NCBI GenBank assembly: GCA_026873275.1
Contig: JANTUC010000009.1
Coordinates: forward strand, 496,001 to 560,000
Source of the DNA: Pseudopithomyces maydicus
Taxonomy: Eukaryota > Ascomycota > Dothideomycetes > Pleosporales > Didymosphaeriaceae
DNA: 64,000 bases
Direction: 5' to 3'
The translations under genes were made by a program, and so were the position numbers. The notes beneath the pieces were generated by a model that was given only the letters and a program-made list of their open reading frames with translations, was not told where the DNA came from and ran no database searches. Below are positions 1-10,369 of this stretch, piece after piece. Every line of letters begins with the position of its first letter. Positions within the stretch are counted from its first letter, which is position 1.

Positions 1-896
1 GAGCCAGCTTGGGCAAGGAAGGAATGTTTTGTAGAAGTGATGACATGTTCATTTCAAGCGAAATAGCAGGCGATGATTCCATGATGTTCCTAATATCAAT
101 AAGTTTCTCAATGAGACTTCTCGGTTGACGTGCCCTCTTAATGATAGACGATTAGCCTTTCTTTACCCTGCATTTTCCAACATGACGCGTATTACCCAGG
201 AATATAAGCTTCAAACGAGCCACTACCTATTTCTTCTTAGGATTTTCACTGGATTGTTAGGTTGCTTATCAAGAGAACCTTTGAAGCTTCTGGAGTATAT
301 ATATTAATCTTATGTTATCAATTTACTCAAGTACTAAGATACAAAGGTTTTTAATATAGAGTCATTTTGTCATGTTGGTCCGTCAGATTGTAGTAAATAA
401 TCAAATCAATATAGGCTCCTATTATATAATTTGTATAGTCAGGAAACAATCAAATAATTGCGCTATTAAATCCTTTGAGTCTTTAGACTCTAATGTTCAT
501 AGATCTTCTATTTGTTAACTGCTCGCGTAGGTAGATGAATAGTATTATTAACACTACTTAGCAATATTGGACGCCTGCTTTGTAAGCTTACAAAAACAAC
601 AACACCACCACCTCAATGCATGTGGGCTTCATAGCATCAATGCAACCTTATTGTCCATTTTAACCAATCTTCTCTGCATAAATGTTACCATGCAATGTCT
701 ATCTGCTTATATATTATCATGTATCAAGTGCTACCGTTGTCTCCTCTGTTGCCGTCTCTAAGCCAACCTACTATTCTCTTGCTGCCATTTTTGTATAACA
801 TTACTACGACTGTGACCCTTTTACTTGGAAGTCATAGATCATAACAGCTTACTTGAAGTCTCCTGTTAATTTTCACAAGTATACCTATATTTGAAA
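1..896. other. AT-rich stretch without a gene
   Basis: This leading segment is visibly richer in A and T than the coding DNA that follows. It contains only short reading frames without domain-like content. It may be intergenic DNA or the edge of a decayed repeat, but no recognisable transposon protein, terminal repeat or tandem array is visible. The last part is the promoter and 5' leader of the oxygenase gene that starts at 897. Confidence 0.5.
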
Positions 897-1919
897 ATGA
901 TCCCCATCGTCGATCTCTCGCCATTTTCCAGCAGCAGCAGCACCGCCGATGCCAATGACAGAAATATCCGTCAACAGAGGGCAAAAGAGCTACACGAGGC
1001 AGTTCGCATCAATGGTTGCGTCGCGCTCAGCGGACACGGGGTGAGTAGCGAGCTGCTCCAGCAGGCCTTTGCAGTGTCCAATCAGCTGTTCAGCCTACCC
1101 TACACCGATAAGATGAAAGCCCCGCATCCGAACGGGCATACACCCCACCGAGGTTATTCCGGGACGGGAAAGGAACGTGGTGCTGTCAAAACCGCACTAG
1201 AAACCGAAAACGAGGATTTAAAGAAACAGTATACGTCTACGGCCGACTACAAAGAGAGTTACGAAATTGGTAGCGAAGAGAATCGCGTGCAGTACAATAT
1301 CTGGTTGCCCGAGGATACGCTCCCAGGCTTCCGCGACTTCACTACTCGATTCTTCTGGGAGCTTAATAAGACGTCCCAGCTCATTCTTGACGCCCTCATT
1401 GAGTCTCTGAATCTTTCTGGTTCAGAAGCAGAGGCTGTCCGCGCGCTGCATACTGGCCATGACAACCAGCTTCGCTTGCTGCACTACCCGCCCATCACTG
1501 ATGCAATGATTGGCGACGAAACAGTGGGTCGGCTGGGGACTCATACAGACTGGAGTCTTTTCACCTTCCTATTTCAGGACGAGAATTCGGGACTCGAGTT
1601 TGGGGACAGAGCTTCGGGTGAGTTCATTCCTGCGACACCCCGCGAGGGAATACTGTACATGAACATCGGGGATATGTTCCAACGCATCTCCAACAACGTT
1701 TATCCGTCTGGCATGCACCGTGTCAGCATTTCTGGTAGAGCTAGTGGCCAGCCAACGCCTGCTAGATACTCGATTCCGTACTTTGTCTGTCCCACCCCCA
1801 ACGGTATCATTGAACCACAACCTTCACTAGTGGCAGCAGTTGGAAAGAAGCATTATGAGCCAATCACTTTTCAGAAATTTGCAGAGCAGATGTTTGACAT
1901 AACCAACATTTATGAGTAG
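897..1919 (+). CDS. 2-oxoglutarate/Fe(II)-dependent oxygenase (isopenicillin N synthase-like)
   Basis: A single-exon gene of 340 residues. The N terminus MIPIVDLSPF is typical of the DIOX_N region of non-haem iron dioxygenases. The iron ligands are visible as HTD (about residues 216-218) and a distal His in SGMHRVS (about residue 274), followed by the co-substrate-binding R-x-S motif in ARYSIPYF. Length and order fit the isopenicillin N synthase/GA-oxidase-like family of soluble oxidoreductases. The start is set at the first ATG in frame (897); the two codons before it are TTG AAA. The substrate cannot be told from sequence. No other secondary-metabolism gene adjoins it, so it looks like a stand-alone catabolic or tailoring oxygenase. 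Confidence 0.85.
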   Translation: MIPIVDLSPFSSSSSTADANDRNIRQQRAKELHEAVRINGCVALSGHGVSSELLQQAFAVSNQLFSLPYTDKMKAPHPNGHTPHRGYSGTGKERGAVKTALETENEDLKKQYTSTADYKESYEIGSEENRVQYNIWLPEDTLPGFRDFTTRFFWELNKTSQLILDALIESLNLSGSEAEAVRALHTGHDNQLRLLHYPPITDAMIGDETVGRLGTHTDWSLFTFLFQDENSGLEFGDRASGEFIPATPREGILYMNIGDMFQRISNNVYPSGMHRVSISGRASGQPTPARYSIPYFVCPTPNGIIEPQPSLVAAVGKKHYEPITFQKFAEQMFDITNIYE

Positions 1920-2864
1920 CAGCTGATCATATGAGATTGTGAGAGAACTGTAAGAGGTGCTGCGTGGGGCGGTAGCTAAAAATAGCAATATAAAGCTCGT
2001 ACAATGAAACACTCTCTTTCGTAGCACTACTCGACTCACCTGAAATTACTTAACACTACTTGTAAACCTGAATATTAGTGAATGTATCGATTGCAGCCAT
2101 CCATCAACAAATAGGGACATCGGCTGAGTTTTCTGCTTCTCGTGTAGAGACAACTCTTTCTAGAGGAACTTTCGCAAGAAGTTTACCTCGGAGCCTTTTC
2201 CCACTTCGTCTTGTTTTATGACGGCAATGTGAATGCAAAGACGTTCCGATGTATATATACTTACGGAAATGTTCGAGACCAATCTGACGAGCTTATCAAG
2301 GCCAAAGAATACAAAGTTTTCGTGCTCATGTCGGGAAACTAGAGGATCAGGGCTTCGGCCTAACGCTACATCCCACTGCTCTTTATCACAATCCGGGTAT
2401 CGTTAGTCTAGCCACCTTAGCTTTGGATCTGCGACTACGCTACCTAACTATGTAACATGAGACGAACCATATCTTGACTCTACAGGTATTCGGACCCCGA
2501 ATTCTAAGAAGTATGGTCACAGTGATTGCTCAGAGTAGACATTCAATACTTAGGTCCAGCCATCTTGATATAGATAGCGAATCTCTTTATTCCCGGCTGC
2601 ATTCCAGTGCGTTATCAGCTTCCGCGGCCAGCCACCAGCATCCATCCAGAAGACGCTTGTTAATTCCACCAATCATGATAGTGTGGGGGCCATCCAGGCA
2701 GACATCCTATCACAGCGCCGCCAAACATCTTTCGATGAGAACAACACCAAGGCCAGGAACTCTAAAAATCAATTCCTTCACACTTTAACATTTGTTGACG
2801 AGATACATAGATAGTACACCGAACGCAAACACCCGTCGTACATACACACTCACCACCTCCCCAG
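1920..2864. other. Intergenic region, nothing recognised
   Basis: Between the oxygenase stop and the LanC-like start there are only short reading frames with no ATG-led, domain-like content. I see no repeat or RNA gene. It presumably holds the terminator of the first gene and the promoter of the next. Confidence 0.4.
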
Positions 2865-3996
2865 ATGGACGCCACCATCTCCTTCAAACCTCACGACCCC
2901 CTCCCCTCCGCACTCTCGAACAAACCCCCCGAGAACTTCTCATCCAGAGCCTCAACCGCCTGGTAACCCTCTGCCCCCCGGAAATCGCCGCCAAAGGCCC
3001 ACGTCAGGGCTTCTATCAAGGCCCCACCTCAATCGCATACCTGTTCTTCCACCTCGCCCGTTCCCACCCCCAGCTTCTCATCCAGGACAAGACCCCAGTT
3101 GCGTGGTTCGAATCGTACCTCCTTCCTCCTCCTATTGAGAACCCAGAAGAGAACAACAACAGCGACATCGACGACGCGACTCCTCCCCAACCCCCACCGG
3201 CATCCTCAGCGAACCCCTCTGCCACCACGCCCTCCTCGCCGCCCACACCCAAGACCCCACCACCTTCCTCTCAACCCTAGAAACCACCCCGATTTCCCCA
3301 CACCAAGACTTCCTCCTCGGCAACTCGGGCCTCCTCTCCCTCCTCCGCTTCGTAACCACATTCGTCCCGTCCTCAGCGCCCCTTCTAACCCCACACATCA
3401 CCCGGGTAGTTGCACACATCGCCTCCTCATCCTGGCTCTACGCCAACCGCCACTTCACCGGCGCCGTCCACGGGACCGCCGGCATCCTCGCGCAACTCTG
3501 CCTATCGGGCGGATCCACCCTGCCCATCGTACGCTCGCAGCTCTCAGCTCTGCTATCCCTCCAGCGCGACGACGGGAACTGGTACGCTACCGCGGATCGG
3601 AAGCATGAGTACATGCAGTGGTGTCATGGGGCGCCTGGTATCTTGATCTCTCTCATCGCGATGGAGAAATATTTCGTCGACAAGGAGATGAGCAAGAGGA
3701 TTAGGGCAGCGATTGAGAAGGGAGGGGATCTGGTGTTCGAGAAGGGGGTCATTACCAAGGAGCCGTGTTTGTGCCATGGGGTGGTGGGGAATGCGTTGGC
3801 GGTGGAGGGGTGGGGGAGGAGGATGCATTTGGTGAGTTTTGCTGTGGGAGGCGGGAAGGAGGGAGCAGGAGAAGAAGAGGGATGGGTGAAGTCGTCCGAT
3901 GTGGGGGGTTTGTATTGTGGGGAGGCGGGGAGGGCGTGGGTTTGGGCGATGATGGATGGGGGGAGGGAGGGGTTTCCTTGTTTTACGGATGTGTGA
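2865..3996 (+). CDS. LanC-like (lanthionine synthetase C-like) protein, frame disrupted twice
   Basis: The protein reads through three frames. It begins at ATG 2865 (MDATISFKPHDPLP). It moves to a second frame at the C6 run 2924-2929 (NKPP/RELLIQSL), then to a third at the C5 run 3191-3195 (ATPPQP/TGILSEPL). No GT lies between the start and the first shift, so an intron cannot explain that one. One extra C at each run gives a continuous 377-residue protein. It has the LanC zinc-site motifs WCHGAPG (C-H-G) and LCHGVVGN, a GFYQGPTSIAYL N-terminal repeat, and a typical FPCFTDV end. Eukaryotic LanC-like proteins are alpha/alpha toroids with a Cys-Cys-His zinc site; several are linked to glutathione chemistry, but the substrate of the fungal ones is uncertain. 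I judge the shifts to be sequence errors rather than pseudogene decay. Confidence 0.8.
2924..2929 (+). other. Frameshift site in C6 run (LanC-like gene)
   Basis: The reading frame changes by one base exactly at this run of six C; one more C restores the conserved protein. Confidence 0.7.
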
Positions 3997-4239
3997 GGGT
4001 TAGACTAGGAGGAGGAAAGGGTGAGGGAAACATGGGCTTCATTCTGGACTGTGTGCGGATGACCAGGAAGTGGTGGAGAAGTAGCAATGTTTCTATCCAA
4101 CGGCCCGGACCCTTGAAATACTCTAAAACAACACCACTGAACCCAACCGCAACGGCAACAACCTTCCATAACCAAGTATACACAAACGCCGCGCTAATGA
4201 TCCAAAAATGTCATTCAAATGCCCCTCCCCCTTTCTCTC

Positions 4240-6692
4240 TCACCGCACAAGCTCATCCCCAGCCATACCCAACACGCCCGCCCCTTCCTCCTCAACCACC
4301 ACCCCAGCCCTCTCCCTCACCAAAATCCTCTCCGCGATCTTCCCCGCCGTCGTCCTCGCAGAGCCATACACCACACCCTCGCCGTCGAACCCCCCACCAC
4401 AGCCCTCCATACCCAATTCAAGCACGCATACACCGGCCGCCACCACGGCTTGACAAACGCGCGGTACGTCATCGTTGGCAGCACGTACGGGTACTCAGGT
4501 GCGCCCCACACGACGCCGTACCCCTCGTACGAGCGCGCGTACATGCGGTGGCCCCAGATCTCGCAGCAGATGTTCTCGGCCAGGTACCAGGCGAGGAGGG
4601 TCAGCAGGATGATGCTGAGCCAGGTGAGGCCCCAGCCGCGGCGTTTGGGCTTGAGCGAGGAGTCGTAAAATAGGAGTTTGATGCTTTTGCCGAGGGATGC
4701 TTGCGTGTGGCCGCTTTCCGCGCAGGGACATGTGTACAAGTGGCGGACCGTCTTTCCACTGCTGGTCTGGAGATCGCCGGCATCTGGCTGGCCCTTGGCC
4801 TGCTCGCCACCGCGCTCGATCTGCTCCTCGACTCGGCGGATGCCGCGGCTGGTGTCGCGGAGTGAGGTACGGGTCGACCGTAGCTTTTGGTCCATTTGCT
4901 GGATGTGGAGGAGCTCTTCCTGGCGACGGCGTTCGGCTTCGTTGCGGGGGGCTGCTGTGGGTATGTTGAGGCCTATGGTGTCTTCGTCGGGGGCGCCGGG
5001 TTCGGGGGTTCCGCGCATGGGGGTGATTAGTTCTTCGAGCGAGTTGATGGTTGATTCTCCGTAGTCGATGGAGTATCGTCCGCCGCCGTTCGCGCGTGCT
5101 TCCTCGACGATGGCGTCCAGTACTGATCGCGGGAGGTCTGGTTTTGTAACTGCAGGGGAGGTTGTTCCTGCTCTTCTTCTGGTGATTCTGTTTGGGATTT
5201 TTCTGTTGATTTCTTCGCAGGGCTTCGATTCCGCAAGGATGAGGATTGCGATGGTCGCGTGGACCGTTGGTCGGTTGAAGGTCCTGGGGTTTCGATTATT
5301 GTGTCAACCCATGCGCCCGTCACTACTGGCGTCTTTGGGTTGAGTATCGAGCGCTCGGGCGGCATTGGCGTCGCGTTGGAACCAGCTGCAGGTCGTCTAT
5401 ACGAAGAATCCGGTCGGTCTTCCTCCTCTGCACTCGGGATCTCTCTCAGTGAAGTCGGGTTAAGGGGGACGTATCGTTGACAGCCGTCTGTGAAGAATTG
5501 CCAAATTGCCTAGCAGATGATGACTGCGGTCGCAAAGCTTCGGTTCTACCGGGGCCTGGACTCGGCGTACTGGACGCTCTTGCCAATCTGCGCAACAGGT
5601 CATGCGAATCGTCTCTCCGGTTCGGTAACCGCCTCGCCGGAGTGGCCTGGTTCGCAAGAAGCTGCTTATCCACCGTGCCAATCGTCTCCGAGCTCTTTTT
5701 GTTCACAATTATGGGCGTGACGCCAGTGCTCTCGCCGGTCACTGCTGGCGCCTTGCCGACTGCCTGCCACGAATTCGTCCGTCTATGGGGCCGTACTCCC
5801 GACGTGGCTTGCGATGGGCTCACAGCTCCGGGGTTCATGTCTGCTGCCTGGTCGTTCGCGGATTTGGACGATGCAGAGCGGGGGCGGCGCTTTCCTTCCG
5901 GCGACCCTTCCCTGATCCTATCCAGTCGGTCTGCGGCCATGCCCTGCTCCTCCAGAGCCTCCATCTCCCGCTGCCTTATGTCGTCCAGGACCGTGTTCCG
6001 CGGGCGGTAGGGCGTGGACGCGATGAGCGACACTTCGTTCAAGTCAAAGGTCCAGTCGTCTATGCTTCGGCGGCGCTGGGAGGCGGGCGTGCCGTGCGAA
6101 AAGCTCTTGTGCGAAAGCGGGCTGTCCTCCACCGACTGACGCGGTACATCCGCGTTGCGCGGGGGCGTGTCGTCCGAGTCTGGCGCATTCGCCCCGCTGC
6201 TGGCCTCGGCGGTGATGGTGCGCATCCAGTCCCTCTTCACCCTCCCTTTCCTCCCCATCCGCTCGGCACATTCAGCGCGGGATCCGACCGCGTCGAGCCG
6301 CTGCTGCTGGGCGGGCTGTTGTTGAATCGTGCGTGGGCATTGGGGCCCCGCGCGGCATTGTCCTTAGCATTGTGCCGCTCCAGGTTCTCCAGCGTCACGC
6401 CGACGCGTGGATGTATGCGGGCCTTGCTGAAGGCGTGAATCTTGGGCGTCCGCGCATTGTCCAAACGGCGTTGCTCGCGCGCCGTCTGGATCATGCGCCG
6501 GTCGAAGTCGTCGGCGCCGCTCTCGAGGGAGGTCAGGGACAGCGTGTCGTCGGTATTTTGCGTCTCAACCTGCGCCGGATAGGCCATGGCGGGACGTTCA
6601 TGGGTGCGTTGCGAGTCCAGATGGGAGGCAGCTTTGGGCGAAAGCGGGGAGAAGGCCTGGGGCTTGCCGCTCCGGCGCGTACTCATTGGCAT
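4240..6692 (-). CDS. Unknown conserved-type membrane protein, frame disrupted four times
   Basis: One intronless gene on the minus strand, starting at ATG 6692 (MPMSTRRSGKPQAFSPLSPK). The frame shifts at four homopolymers: C4 6253-6256, G5 5465-5469, G4 5155-5158 and C6 4390-4395 (plus-strand bases). One added base at each gives exactly 819 codons. The protein is basic and disordered at the N terminus. It has a WGRKGRVKRDWMRT motif (about residue 150), a DDWTFDLNEVSLIASTPYRP motif, a helix with DIRQREMEALEEQG, and a KTPVVTGAWVDT motif. Near the C terminus comes a coiled-coil stretch, then a hydrophobic segment (LSIILLTLLAWYLAENI) likely to span a membrane. I do not recognise a named family; the layout suggests an endomembrane or nuclear-envelope protein. 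The intact motifs across all frames argue against decay. Confidence 0.7.
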
Positions 6693-6965
6693 GCACTAGC
6701 GCGCTTTCCCGCGCATGTTAGAGCGAGAGTTTTATTTACAAATATCGGCGCGTAAGGAAGTGGGTGGGCGTTGAACTGTTCTGGTGTTTCTATTTGGTCT
6801 TTGTTTTGCTGCTTGTTAGACGCGTCGCTATGCTATGCGTTTTCGAAGGCACGTGCATCGCGACAGCTGTTGATCGGCACAGGGATGGTTGGTTTGAACA
6901 CAATACAGTACATAAAAGACCTCCAACTTGTTCTGCCCTTGTTGATTCGAACTAATTACGCTGCT

Positions 6966-9661
6966 TCATGGCTCCTGGTCGTCCATCGCTTCCAGCCTTG
7001 TCTGTATCATTGCCGGGTCGCTATGACCCTGCTCATCCGTCCACGACTTGAGCACCTCCTCCCGCATCACCCTCCTTGGCGCCCTCTTTCCAGTATAGAG
7101 CTCAAACTGTGCAAACCCTTGCTCTGGAAGTAGATCTAGCCCGTCCATGCACACCCACGCACTCGTGGTGTCCTCCCGGATCTGCTTCATCAACGGCGTG
7201 TTGAGCGTGCGATACGCCAGCTCGATCACCACACCGCCCGAGGAACTGTGCAGCCACTGCTTCGGAAGCGTAAAGCTTGGCGCTGGCGCATTTCCAACCG
7301 AGTGAGTAGGTATGCAAGACAATATGATAGTCGGAGGACGGAGATCAGCTGGCCATGCGTCTTCGAGAGACTGTAGAATGCGAAACATCGGGCGCGTGTC
7401 ATCATTACTTGTAGGCATCAAGCCAGTGCTTGATGCCGAAGAAACAAGACGTTCGTAGTGAGCCACCAATTTCTCCGAGTTTGCCTGGGTACGGTTGTAG
7501 ATAATGATGTTCTTTACGCCTATTTGGAGCAGGGCGTAGACCGCGGCACGAGCCATGCCTCCAGCTCCGACAACCAAGCCGCACGTCGTCGATCTCACAG
7601 CATTGGCAGGCGACAAGCCTCTTCGAATGCAAGACCGTATGCCTATCCAGTCTGTGTTGTCGCCATACAAAGCCTTGATCGGCCCGGATTGGTTGCGTTC
7701 CATGAACAGCTCGAGGTCGCCTGGGATGCTTCCATCTTCGTTTACGTGTCTCACGGGTATCAGCGTGTTCACTGCACCTATGGCCCGCGCATGTCGACTC
7801 ATTGAATGCACTAGCGATATGACCTCCAGTTTGAATGGTTGGCTTATCGCCGTGCCACCAAAATTGTCATCTTGCACTAATTCTTGGAGCGTATTCAAGG
7901 TGGATGTCTGAAGTCTCTCAAAATGATGAGGCATACCGCATGCCTTATACGCCGCATTGTGCATGGCGGGCGAGAGGCTGTAGCCCGCACTAGCACCCAT
8001 GATATAGAATTTCATGGGATCATACGTGAAGGAGGCGTATAATATATGTGTTGCTTCCCGTACCGAAAGCCATGAAGTCTCCGGATTTCGCGCCACTCGT
8101 TCCGCAAATGTTGCCCTTTCTCGTACCGACTCTGGGATCACGCTGGTCAGGACTTGATTGAAGCACGCTGAGCGACGACCCGCTCGCCCGGTGTTGAAAC
8201 AGATTAGCGGTATTCTGTTTCTCTTCTCGTATATCTTGTTGCGGAAGCTCTGAACGGATTGGTTGTCGTCCATGAAATTGGCGGGACGAGTGAAGCGGAC
8301 AGCAGTGCAGCCTAAGCGCATCGCCCTATCGTAGTTATCAACCCAAAACGTATCGTACCAGTCGGTGGAAGCATGGAGATGTCCAATGATCTTGGTCGAG
8401 CCTCTCGTTTCAATCACACTCAGCAGTGTCTCGTCGTCCAGCCGAAGGTCCACAGTAGCAAATTCTGGCGATAGGCGGAGTCCGTGGTGTACATGGTCGA
8501 TATAAGACGCCGTCGACTGGTGGGGGTTTACAGGCATTACGTGGTATATGATGGGCACAACGGTGCTCCTTCGGACTCTGGAGACGGCGCGGCTGATCAT
8601 CGTTGCTCTAGAAGGGTTGTTGAACTGGTAAAGATCAACATCTTCGACCTCGACAACGATCTCAAACGCATCTGATCCAAACTCCAAGTCCTCGATATCG
8701 ACGTCTTCCGTGCAAAGATCAGCCAGTGGGACCTGTACCGCGCAAGTATATTTCCTCAGCTCCACGGGTACACCAGACAACGGGAAACCCGCTCGTTCTG
8801 CTGCAGACGGCAAACGGATGTCTTGGTCTACCGAAGTCTCTTCGTCTTGAGTTGGTACGATTTGCGAAAGAAACTTGAGAAAGGTCCTCTCGGCCCGTTT
8901 CAATGTTAGAAACGCGGGGACAGACGATTGATTGGCCGGGGCCACGGAAAAGGCAGCCTTCGTTTCGGAAATATTGTAGAATTCATAATTAGAGCACCGG
9001 CGAAACATGGGCGCGCTAAAAGCCACAATGTCTTTCAGTTTCGAAAGCTCGAGCACCTCCAGGTAATCGTGCACACTTTTAAGGTCGCGTAGAACATGTA
9101 TAACTGGGTGAGACTTGGAGAAGTCTTGAAGTAGAATTTGCCCACTGCGTTCGAGCGAGCTCCCATTGCACACAATGATAGTCCCTCTTGCGTGTGTTCT
9201 CAGTATGTTACGTAGCAGTTCCTCCTGCCGTAAGTTGTGATTAGAAGCTCCGAACTGCTTTCGATACTTGGAAGTAGAGAATCCTGTTGCTTCCTGGAAC
9301 ATGGTTTCCACATCCACAATGCGGCGACGACAGGCTATCGACGCCATGATGGCCAAGGTAGACTTCCCGGTTCCACGAATTCCAATCAATACAATGGATG
9401 CATTTGGGTCGAATACTCGCTGGGACTGGACTGGAGGAATCGGAGTGGGTGTGGTTCGTGGCGTTGATCGCGCACTTGACTGCAATGAATCTGGACGTCT
9501 GTTAGGAATTGCATTGGCCGTTGCCTTGAGACTTGATGCAGCAAAGCAGGCAGAAATCTTCCATGAGATTCATCGCTTACAGATTCCGTCATTGCCCCCA
9601 ATGCGCGGTCGATCCTGTCCATGAGAGTGAGGGGATCTCGCCGGCGATGGCCAGTCACCAT
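6966..9661 (-). CDS. qutR: Quinate repressor protein (AROM C-terminal homologue, QutR/qa-1S type)
   Basis: Exon 1 9581-9661, intron 9480-9580 (GTAAGC donor, CTAAC branch, CAG acceptor), exon 2 6966-9479; 864 residues. Domain order matches the last three domains of the AROM protein. It has a shikimate-kinase-like domain with Walker A GIRGTGKS (about residues 60-67), a type I dehydroquinase-like domain, then a shikimate-dehydrogenase-like domain (GASAGYSLSPAMHN, QPFK, and the nucleotide-binding VGAGGMARAA). In the dehydroquinase part the Schiff-base lysine position reads AVRFTRPA, with Arg instead of Lys, so that activity should be lost. This is the hallmark architecture of the fungal repressor that binds and silences the QutA activator until quinate or dehydroquinate-type inducers appear. 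It is divergent from the activator gene at 10370, which strongly supports the assignment. Confidence 0.9.
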
Positions 9662-10369
9662 TCCGAGGCGATTCCCCGACCATGGCAGAGAAAGTGCGCT
9701 TCGTGCCGACTATAACGGAAGCCATAGCTTTCTACCGCCGTTGACTTGGAGAGCACGTGCTAACTACGATATAGAGCCGTATGTGTCGACCAAGCAAGCA
9801 CTGCGAGGCACAAAGAATCTTTGGTGTCTCTGTGGGGTCTCCAGGACACGCGACGGCTGATCGATATAGCGCGGCTTGGTACAGTCCAATGGAGTGCTAA
9901 GCGGCGGTCGAGACGCAAGGTGGCACCGTGGGAGGATGCATGCGCAGATGAATGCGCGGCAGGGTGAGGGCAGCGGCCGCCATTCCCTTCGGATAAATCT
10001 TTATCCTCGGCTCAGATTCGGGGAATCTTGTGGGGCCCCGCAAGCAAAACACGAAATACGTCCGAGCTCGGTCCCACCTTTGAACACACCTTTCAGCATC
10101 GTCACATTACGCATCGCATGGGGGTAGCTGTCGACTTTCATCTGAGTGGAACGTTGTGGGCTTGGCTCTTTGCTGCGTCACTCCAGCTCTCCATCTGCTC
10201 CTACAGCGTCTAAGCGACCATGACATCTTGAACTCCACATGCCCAAGACAGACGCGCTGCAACACCGAAGCTGGACACCGATCGATGAGCGGCTGCGTGC
10301 GGTACAAACGTGGAACAGGGGCTGTGGGCCTCTAGGCCTCCTCCGGGGCAAAATTCATCGTTATCATTC
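9662..10369. promoter_or_regulatory. Divergent promoter between repressor and activator genes
   Basis: The 708 bp between the two start codons hold the control region for both regulators. The clearest element is the palindromic QutA-type site at 9991-10006. No convincing protein-coding frame is present. Confidence 0.6.
9991..10006. promoter_or_regulatory. QutA/Qa-1F binding site
   Basis: The sequence GGATAAATCTTTATCC is a palindrome with TTTATCC/GGATAAA arms. It matches 15 of 16 positions of the known QutA/Qa-1F consensus GGRTAARYRYTTATCC (mismatch at position 9). It lies midway between the divergent qutR-like and qutA-like genes. It is therefore a good candidate for autoregulation of the pair by the activator. 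Confidence 0.75.

Noticed and set aside
3103..3146. Short intron in the LanC-like gene
   Set aside because: A 32-44 bp intron could mimic the frame change, but one added C at 3191-3195 gives the same protein with a better fit and matches the pattern in other genes.
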